Position numbers and translations under genes: made by a program. The notes below the pieces were generated by a model. The model saw only the letters and a list, made by a program, of their open reading frames with translations, was not told the DNA's origin and did no database searches. 64,000 nucleotides of DNA, from contig NC_056535.1 in assembly GCF_910596095.1 (NCBI RefSeq), positions 20,600,505-20,664,504 on the forward strand. Reading direction: 5' to 3'. The DNA comes from Thunnus maccoyii (lineage: Eukaryota; Chordata; Actinopteri; Scombriformes; Scombridae). Shown here piece after piece: positions 25,983 through 38,410 of this stretch (position 1 is its first letter; each line of letters starts with the position of its first letter).

Positions 25983-28900
25983 GTAGGGTGTATCATAAAT
26001 TAATATAAATACAAATGAACACACTTGATACCTCTTGACTGAATGTCGAGGTGTCTGTGAAACCACAAAAAATAAATGTGTTCGCTGCCATTCAGAAATG
26101 AGAGTTCAGCGTTTTACCTTGAAAGCTTTTTTTGTTTGGGTTGAACTTTCCCAGATTCAAAGGTGGCAGCGGTCGTGGTTGGGGTGGCACTGACGTCATA
26201 AGAATCCTACTGCCACCACAACATATAGCTTATAACCAAACATGCAACTCCCACAAACTCAAATGGGACTTTTTTTATTAGGGCACTTTTTCTGATTTAT
26301 GTCATAAGTTAAACCTACTGTACGACAAAAGGATTATAGTTTGTCGGCTGTTCCTGTTTAACAACAAAAGCAAGTTCTTGTTCAAGCTGTCATTATTATT
26401 TTTATGCAGTACGTCTGACAGATTAGCAATTGCTGCAATGTATGGACAGAGCAGCCACAGTGTTTATTATGGCTCAAGATATGATAAAAAAGTAAATACA
26501 GACATTATTTTAATCTCTACTTTAGGCTGATGTCATAATAGGCTGAGTGCCACTAAAAGTAGAGTATGTTGCACGTTGTAGTCTAATCATAGTAAATCAA
26601 ACTATCACAGCCAGAAGCTAACGCATACATAAAATGAAGCGTACAACATTTCACATCAGGCCTATGGCGCTCTCTCCAAATGTGTCTTCAAAACACGAAA
26701 TAAATCTCAACATGTCAGATCAGATGTTGATTTGGCGATGACGGATGATTCCAGTCAAGAGGCGCGAGAGCTGTCACTGTCATTTGCAGCTACAATATAT
26801 CTAGTTATATTAAGTTATTTTAAGTCATTAGCAGTTGCGTTTATTAAATATAATTAATGTCTGTGTATGTGTTCACTGTGCAGCTTTTGGTGACTTCTAT
26901 GACCTCTCCTTGAAATGCATTCAAAATGTTAATTAAAATTCATTGTTGCAGCTTGTTCCGGCTTTATTTGCATGTCCTGTGACTCCTGTGAGATCAGTGG
27001 TTCCATGACAAATTATGTGTAGTGCCAAAGAAAATTTTTGGGTGTGACCAGATTTGCGCAGGAACCATGACCAGAAAAAGTGAACTGGCACCATCGCCAC
27101 CAGTGTCTACCCTGCCTTTTGGTTCAGTAGCAATATTCTAGTAAAGCACACAGGCAGCAAACACAAGGACATGCCACTGCAGCAGACTGAGCATCTAGTA
27201 TACAGGTGATAACGTAGGTGTGCCATTGGAAAATTTCACGCTTGGGCTTTATAGAGAGACCAGGAGGGTATTCACTGAAAGCAAAATGTTTGATAAAACA
27301 AAAAAGGGAAATCAAAATGCCAGAGTGGTGGTCAAAGTGGTTCACCACTGTGACTTCTTAAAAAGAAGCAAAAACATGACAAAATTCATTGGAGAAAAGA
27401 CAAGATAAAAAAGAGGTTTCAAAAAGGCAGTCATTTCGGATGACTAAATAGGGATTATCAGGCATAAACCCAAGCAGCAATCAGCATTAACCAAAGTCTT
27501 GATAATGTGTTCCTCTCCAATTATAGTCACTTTTGTCAGAGCATCATTTTGATTTTCTTTGACTGGACTCGCACAAAAAGACAGAAATCGGAGCACTGTG
27601 AGCTGCCTGCAGAACTTAGCTGGAGTGTGGCCGGGCTGTACAGTGCACATTAAGTCATTAAAGTCCCCATGCTCGTAGTCCCTCCCTTACCCCCCACTGT
27701 ACACACCAGTAACCCCCCCCAGCACTAAGCCTTTCAGACCAAACGCTGCTCTGCCTTCTACATCTTAATAAGAGGAGGGAAACTAGAAGGGAAGTGAAGG
27801 CATGGCAGTCTTTTAGAGGAAGCCGAATAAATGACTGAACACACACCCTGGGGCGGGCATGCCGGGGGGTTTCCAGGAGGTCGGAGCGAGCGGGGCCAAT
27901 CGTGTCAAGACGAAGGCGGCAGACTAAAACAAAACTGACATATCAAAGCAGCCAAGCCTTGTAGAAGGGAAAAGAGCAGCCAAGACACCGCATTCAACTG
28001 CACAGCTTGTTTCTGCTTCAATGAGAGACAACACGACTAAAAAACAGCAATTAGCGATTAAAGTGGAAATTCCATCCGCTGCAAAGCGGCATCTTTTTCC
28101 AATCAAAAACCAGCTCAAACCATCAAACCATCTGAGGGATCCTATGGCCTTTGATCCCATCCTTGTTTTCTTTTCAGAGGTAGGCAAACTGTAAACCAGG
28201 CATTTGGGAGATTGCTTCTGTACCCAAACTTTTATCTTCTGTCCTAATCCATATAATATTAAGAGCAACTGTTCAAACTTTACCGTGACAGTAGAGCCAA
28301 GACTCTATCATTACTAAAACAAACTGACTAGGCCTCCAGGCTACTTTCACTGATTCATGTAGATAAACGCTTTGTCTACACGTACAAACCATAATCTCTG
28401 ACAACCTGGATAAACTGGGAATGTGAAATATAAAAGCACACAAATATTGCAGGATTACAAGAGCCCTTAAATGAGTTATATTTTTAAATTGGCTTGATGA
28501 GAGCCAGTGCGGCCTTAAACTCAGTTTGCTTCTAATGAGATATCAAAGCTCAACTGTTTACTATGTATCTTCTTTCCTTGTGATAATGAAGGGAATCCTC
28601 TGAGGTGGCTGCCATGCTGACACAGCCTTTAGGTGCTTAAATCCAAAAATGGGTGCATTAAGTGCATTTTAATTGACTTATATTTACCCACAGTATTGTC
28701 TTGCAAATAAAAAAAAAGATCTTCTGGCACTCCTAGAAGACTTAAAAAGTAGGTCACTCAGTCTCCTGTGAGTCATAGATTTTGGCAGGGGACCAAGAAG
28801 AGCAGGTATGGGAGAGAAAGAGTGCAAGCTGAGAGGAGCCTAATGTTATACTGATACTGTTTCATCAGTATTATAAAAAGGTAATCAAGTTTACTTGTAA

Positions 28901-29253
28901 CTCTGCGCATTTTATGACACAATGTGATATTAAGTTTAGGGAATTAAAACCAGAAAACTGGAATGTTACACACTTAACTGTATGCGATGTCATAAATTTA
29001 GACACGTAAAATTATGTTGTAGTCAGGCCTCTTGAGGAACATTTAAGCCTAGTAACTGCATGCAAACTCCTCTACAGTCTTTTCATCCCAACATATAAAT
29101 TTCCTTCAGTAACGCAGAGTGATTTCTCAGATTGCAGGTGCAGCCTCACTCCTTTCCAGAGCCGAGGCCCCGGGCTTTCCTCCCAGGGCCACAGGCACCT
29201 TGGCAGAGTGGCTGACTTGTGGGGTCAGAGCTGAGCCTGAGATTTCCTAACAG

Positions 29254-29281
29254 TTTTTTTTTTTTTTTTTTTTTTTTTTTT
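29254..29281. repeat. Poly(T) tract
   Basis: 28 uninterrupted T residues. Confidence 0.9.
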
Positions 29282-31589
29282 GAAGGAGGTGACTTAGCCT
29301 GGTCGAACCCGTCAGGCACACAGCCACCTAGGGACAACCACGTTTTGATGTGCACATCTCAGGTCCTGTGACCAACACACAGATACTTTCTTAATAACAT
29401 TGAGCAACTGGCACAGACCACGTCGCATTAGCCACTGAGCCCCTCCTCCAGCTAACCTCTCCGCCCTCTCATTCATCCACCCTGAGGGAGAGGCATGCAG
29501 GCCAGAGGAAGTATGACTCATCTAAGTAACAAGATGCATTCTTCAGAATTCTCTACAGACGTGTTGTTTGCTAAGTGAAGAGCACAGGAGAGTATGGCGC
29601 GGAGAGAGGTAAAGTAAAAGAAGCGCGGACACAAAATAAAACAATAATCAAGAGACAGACTATGTGTGAGAGCAAGAAAGAGAGATGGGGTGGTAATGAT
29701 GGGGCAAGAGCGAGTCATCACTTGTGTGGGTTCTCTGGTCCACGCAGTTCAGCATTTCCTCCAACTCCAGCGAGTGAATCCTTGGCTTCTATTAGGGGTT
29801 TTCTGAATCACAGATGGAGACTCCAAGTACTACATCAAAAGCTAATCCATCAGGTTTCACACAGAAAAAAAAAGGGGGCAAATGACGACAACAGAGAGAG
29901 GTTTTGACGTGCGATTCTGCTGAGCATGCAGAGGACTGTGAGGCACAGGCAAGAGGTATGAAGAAAAGCGTTAAATCATCGGGTCTAACAGATCCACCAC
30001 AGCTCCTTCCCAACTAATACCACATCTGCAAAACTTGGCACTCGCCCCTACAGATCATGAGCTTCACACACCACATCACACACAGTCTCCAACTTCTACA
30101 TAAAGCTATTTCTGGACCGGCCCACATTAACATTGTCTGAAATCACAAAACAAATGGAGAAAATACACACAGACTTCAGGTCTGATCAACCGACACGAGG
30201 CTGTTGAAACGCGCCCTGTCTTGTGATTCCATGATAAATGATCAATCTCCTGCGAGTTTACTGTCAGCAGAAGATAAACTTGAGTGATGTGGCAGTAAAA
30301 CACATCCTGAGACTCCACTATTTAACCTTACAAAGCAGTCTTAGGACTGTGGACTTAATTAAACCTGACCCCGTCTGACTCTCCTCTCCGAGTCTGCAGA
30401 CTGACGTTCAGACATGTGAGAAATTCTTCACTGTTGCTGAACAATGAACACACACACACACACAGTACTCACTGTAAAAAGTGCACCAATAAACCTATGA
30501 TATCCAACATCAACTTGCATCACACTTATTTAACGAATACTAATACTGTTGAAGTTAACAAGCAAGTACTAATTCACTTGGACTCTTGGGCGTATAGTGA
30601 CACTCCTGGGCTGTAAATTTGTGGCTGACAAGACAACTCTCCTATCTCTTTGAGTCAAGAGTCATTATGTCTGTAACAGTCATGAACTCCAGACAACATG
30701 CATTGTTTATTCGGGCTCGTACGCACGCACCAACCACCACCCCACAGTGAGATTACGATATTCAATCACGTCTGGTTTGTGGCGGACGCTTCGTTTGTTG
30801 CTGCCATGACATGACCTTTAAATTGTCATGTCATGCATATAGTCCACAGTAGGGAGCTGAAGGTAACATCAGGGAATATTATTTTATTAAAATGTAATTT
30901 CTTGAAGAGGTTTTGGTGGAGCTCAGGAGCTGTTGCCCTCATTTCTATGATCTGTCATAAATAACAGCTCTGTGGTTGCTCATACACAAGACAAGGCTGA
31001 GTAGTTTCGCAAGTTGTTGGTGCTACCATTCTCCATTCAAACATCTCTTCTTAATTAATACTGTCTCTAGATTATTCTGCCGTTTTCCCTGGAAGTGAAT
31101 TATGTATTTGCCACAGGAGCCACTGTAACGATTAAAACAGTTACCAAGTACTATGATGAAAGCTCTGTTCTTATTACTTAAGCTGTGTCAGCTTAGTAAG
31201 CTCTTCTTCCTGCACGCAGCTCGAAAGTCTCCTAAGAGTATGAATCATACAAGCATATCAATTACTTTTACTGAGTAACAAACAAAAAAAAAAAGCTTAA
31301 GAGAAATATGCCGATTCTGAGGGCCTATCAAAACTCAAGGACAAAGCATACAATATGATTAATTATTAAAGTCTTCAAGACATACAAAAGTCAAGTCAGT
31401 CTTATTCATTTAGGACTCTTAGCACCTGACTAAGTAAAATCTCAAATGACACATACGTATACTGAATTCACTCTTAAATCGTCTTTGTTTTACATCCCAT
31501 TAAGCACCGCATTAACTGCCCTTAAATGGAGTTGATTTGTAGGCCCTGATTTCATTTGTGCATGTGCACTAGAACCGCCTAAGACGTTA

Positions 31590-31609
31590 TCTTTTTTTTT
31601 TTTTTTTTT
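31590..31609. repeat. Poly(T) tract
   Basis: A T run of about 19 bases. Confidence 0.85.
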
Positions 31610-31775
31610 ACATAAACACTTATGCTAATATACTTCCGCTGTGAATGTAATACAAAGATAAGATCAAATTGAATATTTGCAATAAACTTGCCACAAACTT
31701 TATCAATCTTTTTTGCTACCATGTGGCTGGAATGAGTCACAGAAACCGCCATGCACTACAGGAGCACGGCGGCGC

Positions 31776-31820
31776 CGCCCCCCCCCCCTCAACACCACCA
31801 CCACCACCACCACCACCACC
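31776..31820. repeat. Poly(C) and (CCA)n repeat
   Basis: A C run is followed by about nine CCA units. Confidence 0.9.
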
Positions 31821-32279
31821 ATTTTCTCCTACACTTTCTAAACTTACCCAGCAAGCTCTAGTGTGGGTAGGTACAGTAGTTCCCCTGTAGATCGAAGTGC
31901 CCTGATTAGTCAGAATGGGGAAATAAATGGCTAAACACTTTCAGATAAAACATGCATCTGAGCAAATGTGCCAATAACGTTAGGCAACGAACCAGTTAAA
32001 TTAAACATCACATGATTCCCTAACTGATTCAAGTCCACATCCAATTCCAACCCAGAACATGGATTGGAGCATATAGGACTAGTTCGCTGACGGATTCAGC
32101 AGACTGGGAGGAGGTGGGATGAGGAGAACTAGGCAGTGTATTGCTGGATGAATAAAAAATGAAAGTGTAGTGCTTCAGTAAATTCGCTCTCTCCATCCCG
32201 TGAGGAGGGTGGGTGGGGGTGACGGTGGAGTAGGGGCTCGTTTGAAAACTGAACCAGTGCTGCATTCCCACATCCACCC

Positions 32280-32960
32280 GTATCCAGCGAGGGGCTCTTT
32301 AAAAATTCATTAATTTACAGCAAAAATAGATTAAAGCACCCAGCTGAGCAAAACTCAAAATTTGGCTCCTGAATAACATTAATGATAAAACATCTCCCTC
32401 AAGCCCAGGGGGTTTTGCCTGAAGAAAGAGTGCTGGCTTTTTTCACCTTACAGCACCTTGAGAATAATTTATTTTCAATCATTACTAAAATGATGCATTT
32501 CTAATAGTCATTTTTAATTATGCTTTTCTTCAGATGAAAAAAAAAAGAAAAAAAGAGCTGAGCAAAAACCTGCAAAAACTAATTAAAATCCATCCAAGGA
32601 TCTGACATTCCCATGATGCCATGCCAATGTCATTCTATTCACTATTTGATATCTCAGCTACAGAGACTCAATGACAGCTGCTCCAGGCCCCAAAAAACGC
32701 CTATAACTGCAGTCACAGTAATTGCTCTGGCCAGCACTAAATGAGGTTCACTTAAGTGCAATTATCCCCCTCTGATCTCTCACATAAAGAGACTTCTTTA
32801 ACATGGAGAAGTGGGCTCACACAATGTGACTGCAAACAAGATTCAAATTGGAATCAGGGAGGCATTTCCAGCAGATGAATGGCTTCATAGCTCATCTGCA
32901 TTCTAGTGATGCACAGCGTTGCTAATGAAGACTGAACCAGTCCCTCCTCACCAACACGGC
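32280..32960. promoter_or_regulatory. Possible conserved non-coding block
   Basis: This 680-base stretch has no repeat signature. It is dense in short A/T homeobox-type cores ('aattcattaatttac', 'taacattaatgataaaac', 'gatgcatttctaatag', 'gttgctaatgaag'), the composition usual for vertebrate enhancers near developmental regulators. It lies about 4 kb inside foxj3 intron 1 from the probable promoter. Conservation cannot be shown from this sequence alone. Confidence 0.25.
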
Positions 32961-33129
32961 TTCCATGAGAGCAAAACTTCACACTGGATATGTGGGGGAG
33001 AGCATGTGCGCGTGTGTGAGGGGGGGGGTTTTATTTCAAAACTGTCCTGTCATATGGACTCAGCTGCATTAGAGGACGGCCTCGCCTCCGTGTAGTGTAA
33101 GCAGCTGTTGAAAAGAAAAAGGAAAATCC

Positions 33130-33160
<31 letters not shown>

Positions 33161-33359
33161 AAAGAAACTCCAACCTAAAATAACTTCACATTTCTGAGTA
33201 GAGAAGAACTGAAACAAGCCCATTTTGGATGGAAGTAATTTACTATCTACATTGAGTGCTATATCTGCAATATGCAGTATCAGGTTTTGCTTCTGCTATC
33301 AATACTGTGGCCATAATTAATTTTATCATTCAATATTAATATAAATTGTCACTGACAAC

Positions 33360-33590
33360 TACATTGTTTTTATTTTGCACTGCCACATACATGTCTATAG
33401 CTGTACTGTGTAAGTAGCAACCTAAATATTTTATTGTATTTTTTATTTTATCTTTTACTCTTTATTCATTTTATTTTTTATTTATTGTACATAGTATTTA
33501 GATTTGACTAAGAAATGTCTTTCTCTACCCTGTTTCTGTTTCATCTGCTTCAAGGATTTCCTTCAAGATCAATAAAGTTCTTTTTCTTAT
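33360..33590 (+). mobile_element. LINE 3'-end fragment
   Basis: The segment ends 'ttcaagatcaataaagttc', a typical 3' terminus of fish non-LTR retrotransposons ('gatcaataaagt' plus A/T-rich tail), preceded by 'ctgtactgtgtaa' and T-rich UTR-like sequence. No coding part is retained. Confidence 0.5.
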
Positions 33591-36118
33591 TTATTCAGAT
33601 TCAAACCAAAAATAAGTCATCATAAAAATACTAAAACACAGGCCTTTGACCAACAGCATCACCACTACACCGTGCCAAAAAAATATACCAGCATCCTCAT
33701 GAATAAATTGCCATCTGCCAATCGCCTAACACAATAGGTTTTCAGCCTGAGGGGTAAGATGTGGCGGTCTAATAGGGGTTGCTACAGAGGGTACCTGTTG
33801 GGTGCTGTCCAACTACACAGGGTGGTGAGGGAGGGAAGGGGGGTGGGGGGGGTAGGCTGTGATGGGCATTCATGTTGCCACAGGCTCAACTACCACCAGG
33901 AGTCTGATAACTGCATCTCACGGATGGCCATTTGAATAATCACTTCAACAAGGGGAGAAATTAAAAAGCCTCTCAGTGAGTCGGGGCTAGGCACAGGGCC
34001 ACATACTGAATTCCAAATGAGGTGCTGGTATTCAAAAAAGTAGAAACCCGTTCTAAATTCACACTGCTCTACTGGCTTGCTGACCCTTGACATCTATCCA
34101 AATTAGTCACATATTAAGTCATTATTCTATTTAATCTACTAAATTAAACGCCATCACCCCCCCCGCTGAACATTATCCGTGGCACAATGATGAAATATCA
34201 ACATAGTTATTCTATATAATCCTTGTCTTCGACAAATGATGATAAAGGCTTTTTTTTTTTTCAGATGGATGAATATGCCACCACGTCTGTACACAAAAAA
34301 ACAAGAAGACCTTGGAGGTGTAGATGCCATGTTTTTAAGCCATTAGGCAATAGACTTTTCAAAGACCACTGCAGACTAAAAACCACCACTAAAGAGAAAC
34401 TGCATCACATCCTCCCATTCACACTTATCACTTACTGTCAGAATAAACAGATGCGTAATCATCTCTATACTTTCTTCACAACTGAAGAATTTATCAGAAC
34501 CTCAAGGTTGATTGAAAAAAAAAAAAACTATCAACAAGAAGTCACAAATTCTGCTCGGCGCAATCGCAGGTGAAACAGCAAAGACAAATCGTCAAATATC
34601 TGAAAATGTCTGTGCAGTAAATCGCCCAAGAAATATGCAAAAACAGGAACCTCGTGCCCCTTGCCACAACATCTTTTTTTTTTTCCTTTTGCCACATCTT
34701 AACCACACTGCTTATGAACTGATAAGCTCAGATAGATGGAACAGCAATGCTCTAAAGACCAAATATGCCGTGATTCTGCATGCAATATGTAAAAAGCTCA
34801 CACTTTATCTACACACTTCGTCTATTCTTTATCAGCCAAGCCAGCAAACAACAGCAAAACGTCACTTCTGCTGCCTACAGTATACCAATTATTCCACTGC
34901 TTTATTATACATAGTTGCTCACAAAAGCAAAACTCTCTCTAAAAATCTGCTTTTTTTATGAATGGCATCAAAGTCCAAAATATTTGTAGTGCAGGGGTTA
35001 ACATCTGTCAGTGTCAAGACTGAGCTGAGGACACTGCAATGAGATGGCAATTAACAGTAAACTGCACATGGAGTCTCGTAAGTATCAGTTCTTGAAAATC
35101 AATCAGAATATCAGAAAGTGGCGAGACAATTCACAGAATAAGATAAATGCTCATATGCATTGCTAGATAAAATATGTTAAATGAAACTACAGGTTCTGCT
35201 TACCTGGCTGGAGTAACATCAAAACTTAAACACCATGTGTCATCTATAGCTGCATGCACAGATAGCTTCAATCCAGACAGCCCGCTGTAGGCCTGCTATT
35301 TAAAGGATGGGTGATTAAGAAGCAAACCAGGTCTGACCTTTGATTGTGGGTGCTGACTAACACTATGGGCATTTTGTTGGTTGAAGCATAAGGTCTGGCA
35401 AGGGTTGGGATGTTCGTGGGGAATTTTATAATGTTTTGTTTTAGTCATAAATTCACCCTTTTGATGCTCACTTTATGGCAAAATAAACTAAAGTATGGGA
35501 GTATCATCTAATAAATTTCACCTCGTTGCACCTCGATCATTAAAATAACACCGTGACTTCATTGATAAAAACTTGCACAAGTTGACAGCGGGGGGAGTTC
35601 AGTCATCCATCCTCAAATAAAAAAAAGGCCGTAAAGGATAAAGCAAGGACACTGTTTTGTACACAGCTGCACGCAAATGCCACAGAGGTTTAAAGTCGTA
35701 GCATTAACTAATAAAGTGTCTGCCCTATTGCGATCACACACACCAACTGGTGAAACATCAAAGCAAAGAGAAGCAATGCCCTGAGAAATGTCTTGCACAC
35801 AGGACCTCATATCTAGCTGCAACACCATTTGTGCCAAGGGTACATACACCACCAGAGGCAAAAAAGACAGCCCCCGAGATCAAATTCAGCGGCACAAAAT
35901 TCACCTGAAAACATGCTTTGCACTTGTTGAGTGTCCAGCCAACATGACAAACCTCCGCCTTCTCGCACAGGTCGACTAGTTTTACATAGAAGGATCTTTT
36001 TTTTTTCTGGAGGAATGTATTAGCCGCCTGAGAAACAGACGATTGACAGACGAGAAAACACACTGCAACAGCTGTGAGTCAAATACCATCGGTGCACGCA
36101 GAAAAGCCAAATGACACT

Positions 36119-36121
<3 letters not shown>

Positions 36122-36202
<81 letters not shown>
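36122..36202. repeat. (CT)n-(CA)n compound microsatellite
   Basis: About 23 CT units run directly into about 17 CA units, roughly 500 bases inside foxj3 intron 1 from the probable first exon. Confidence 0.95.
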
Positions 36203-36204
<2 letters not shown>

Positions 36205-36703
36205 CATGCTGGACACACAGCGTCTCACATACCGAACAGCTAGCTAACGATAGCTGTTGGAGGGCTGGGATATAGGTCATTATATCCACCTAAGGCGAGG
36301 AAAAACCCAACACACACACCTAGTCCTGGCCCAGGAGAAAGCACTGACAACGCTCAGCTAAAGTTAGCCGGCAACCAAAACTGGCTAGCTAGCTGTCAAA
36401 GTTGCCCCTGTCAGTTGTCACCGGTTGCACGTCGGTGCTAGCGAGGCTAACGCAAGAGCTGTCAACTTGGGAGAGTTATACAGCAACACCGACCGGGGGT
36501 GTACTAACACCGACCGTAGGGGAAACACTGACTGGCTCTTCCCCCCCCCCCAGCACGCCCCGCCACAGCGAGCGGAAAGCCGTGTGTGTCAGGGCCTGTT
36601 CACCGGGCTCAATCCCCAGAACTTCAGTGCAGCTCACTTCCCCGTTAAAGTCGTCCATTTCGTGGGCCTTAGTTCAACTTCCATGCCCGTGTAGCTCACT
36701 TAC

Positions 36704-37130
36704 TCTGGGAGAAAGCTGCTGTGACGGCGGCTCTCTGTAAATCCTCACGGTAGTTTCAGAGTAACTGCCCCCTCCCCTTCCTTCCACCTCCTCTTCTACA
36801 GCTATCGGGGGGACCCCCGGGAGTGTCCTGTGCTCTTGACGTGTATTGTCCTGTGCAAAGACCCGCTGTAGCCGTAGCTTCGCCGGTGTGCCTGCGGTGC
36901 CGTGGCGTCCCTCCTCAGCTTCTCTCCGCCTTCTCCCGTTCGCCTTTCTCTCGGCAGCCGAGCCAACATCCGGGACTCTCCCCCCCCCCTCCTCTCGTTT
37001 GGGTTAAATGCCCGGAACTACTTTCACATACGACAACGCACATGAAGACTTTTTCTGTCCCTCTCACCTCACCAACCCTGCCGCCACAGAAACTAGCGCG
37101 CGGTATAACGCAAGCCCGCAGTGTAGATAG
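36704..37130 (-). promoter_or_regulatory. foxj3: Probable foxj3 promoter and non-coding exon 1
   Basis: This is one of the few GC- and CpG-rich intervals in the window, with many CG dinucleotides. On the minus strand a perfect donor GTAAGT follows 'tctcccaga' at 36,703, so a first exon would end at 36,704. No coding frame in the same register is needed, since the foxj3 ATG lies in the next exon. The transcription start cannot be fixed; no TATA box stands out, as is usual for CpG promoters. Assignment to foxj3 is inference from strand, distance and absence of another minus-strand gene in between. Confidence 0.5.
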
Positions 37131-37339
37131 CAGCCGGGGTTGCGCCCACACGTGAACTATCAATCACTTAATCAATAAACCAACTGCATTGTGAGTGATT
37201 GTGACCCAAAGTGCCTTCTAGCGTAAGATATAGCTTATTAAGTGAAGGATTGGAAAAGACACAATAAAAGAAGTCAGCATCGCAGCATAAAAGCAGCAGA
37301 AAGTAGAAGATAATCCACACGGGAGCCAGTTTCTGATAA

Positions 37340-37726
37340 GTCACCGTTTATAAAGGGCTTTATAAGTTGAAACTAAAGGCTTTATTAATGAGTAATAAAT
37401 CATTTATTAGTTTAAAGCCAAGAGCAACTTTTAGGTTGCCAGGTTGTGGAAAATTCCTCTTGGTCGGTGTTTATCTTTCCTGTTTAATGCAGTTTTATGT
37501 GTTAATGGTAAATGCTAATCCATTAATAAATACATGTGAGGTTCACACTTTCTAGGTTTTTTCCCCCAGAAAGATAGTATCCTGTTGGATGACACACACA
37601 AGCTGGCAACCTCAAAAAGTTGTTCTTATTAATGGCTCATTACCAATAAAACAGTTATTTATTAGGAAGCCATTAGTTGCAAATTACAAACCCCTTATAA
37701 AGGTTGCCTTATTGGAAAGTGGTACT
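37340..37726. mobile_element. Long inverted repeat (MITE-like)
   Basis: The arms of about 110-130 bases lie at 37,340-37,450 and 37,596-37,726. The left arm has 'aagagcaacttttaggttgc' and the reverse complement of the right arm has 'aagaacaactttttgaggtt'. 'ttataaagggctttataa' on the left pairs with 'accccttataaaggttgcc' on the right. The outer right end 'ccttattggaaagtggtac' is typical of a dispersed fish repeat. No coding sequence is present. Confidence 0.65.
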
Positions 37727-38356
37727 TTAAAATATATATCTTATGGCCCCCATTTTGTCAATATTCTTTATATGCTGATGTTAGGCACTAGAAATGTTAC
37801 TGCCTTTGACAATGGTAGAAACAGCATGTATAAAAGATTTATTGCACAATTTGTTCCATAGACCACTGTTATGTGGATATTTTTATGTCTCCGCAACACT
37901 ACGTAACTAAAAAAAGAGACTACCTAAAAAATAATTGTCTCTAGTCTCTCAAGCAATTATTTATTTGTTCGCTTTCAATGCAGTAATATGTCCCAGAGTT
38001 TCCTACACTATGATCTAAATGCTGTTTCAAAATCCTGATGCTGACACACTGAATTATTTCATTCATTATTTTTTGTGTGGTCATATTTCAATGCAGTAAA
38101 GTATAAAAATTATTTGCATTCACCTTTTAAAAACCCACCATGTCTAAATGCTCATTGTAAAATCTAAACTGCACTTCAGATTACTTAATAAACCTCTAAA
38201 TTCTCAGAGGGAAATTACTAAGGACGCACTGGTACTAAGTAGTCGAATGAGTGCATGATGACCTTGGTCTTAACTGTTCTTTCTTACCTCATTTAATGGT
38301 ATATTTGAATTTAGTGTCTGCATCATATTTCATTATTACTGTGATATTTATTATAA

Positions 38357-38410
38357 CCCCCCACCCCCACCCCCTCCCCCCCACCACCACCACTCCCCAC
38401 ATCCCCCTCC
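38357..38410. repeat. C-rich low-complexity tract
   Basis: A mixture of CCCCCAC and CCA units. Confidence 0.85.

Larger units (their letters stand above)
1465..36703 (-). other. foxj3: foxj3 intron 1 (about 35 kb), overview of gene-free DNA
   Basis: The interval lies between the coding exon's acceptor at 1465 and the probable first-exon donor at 36,703. It holds no convincing protein-coding exon; open frames here are short and carry no recognisable domain. Named repeats are entered separately. Stretches in which I see only unclassified intronic DNA include 2.7-5.1, 6.5-7.5, 11.1-12.2, 12.4-14.4, 16.6-19.6, 23.1-24.2, 26.0-29.2, 29.3-31.5 and 33.6-36.1 kb. Long first introns with scattered regulatory DNA are common in transcription-factor genes; that is inference here. 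Confidence 0.55.

Noticed and set aside
34223..34961. Overlapping plus-strand frames of 116 and 149 codons
   Set aside because: They are composed of A-rich sequence with Lys/Thr/Asn bias, have no splice context and no recognisable motif.
36915..37163. Coding frames in the GC-rich 36.4-37.2 kb region
   Set aside because: Open frames on both strands reflect GC content; no family motif. Interpreted as promoter and untranslated exon.
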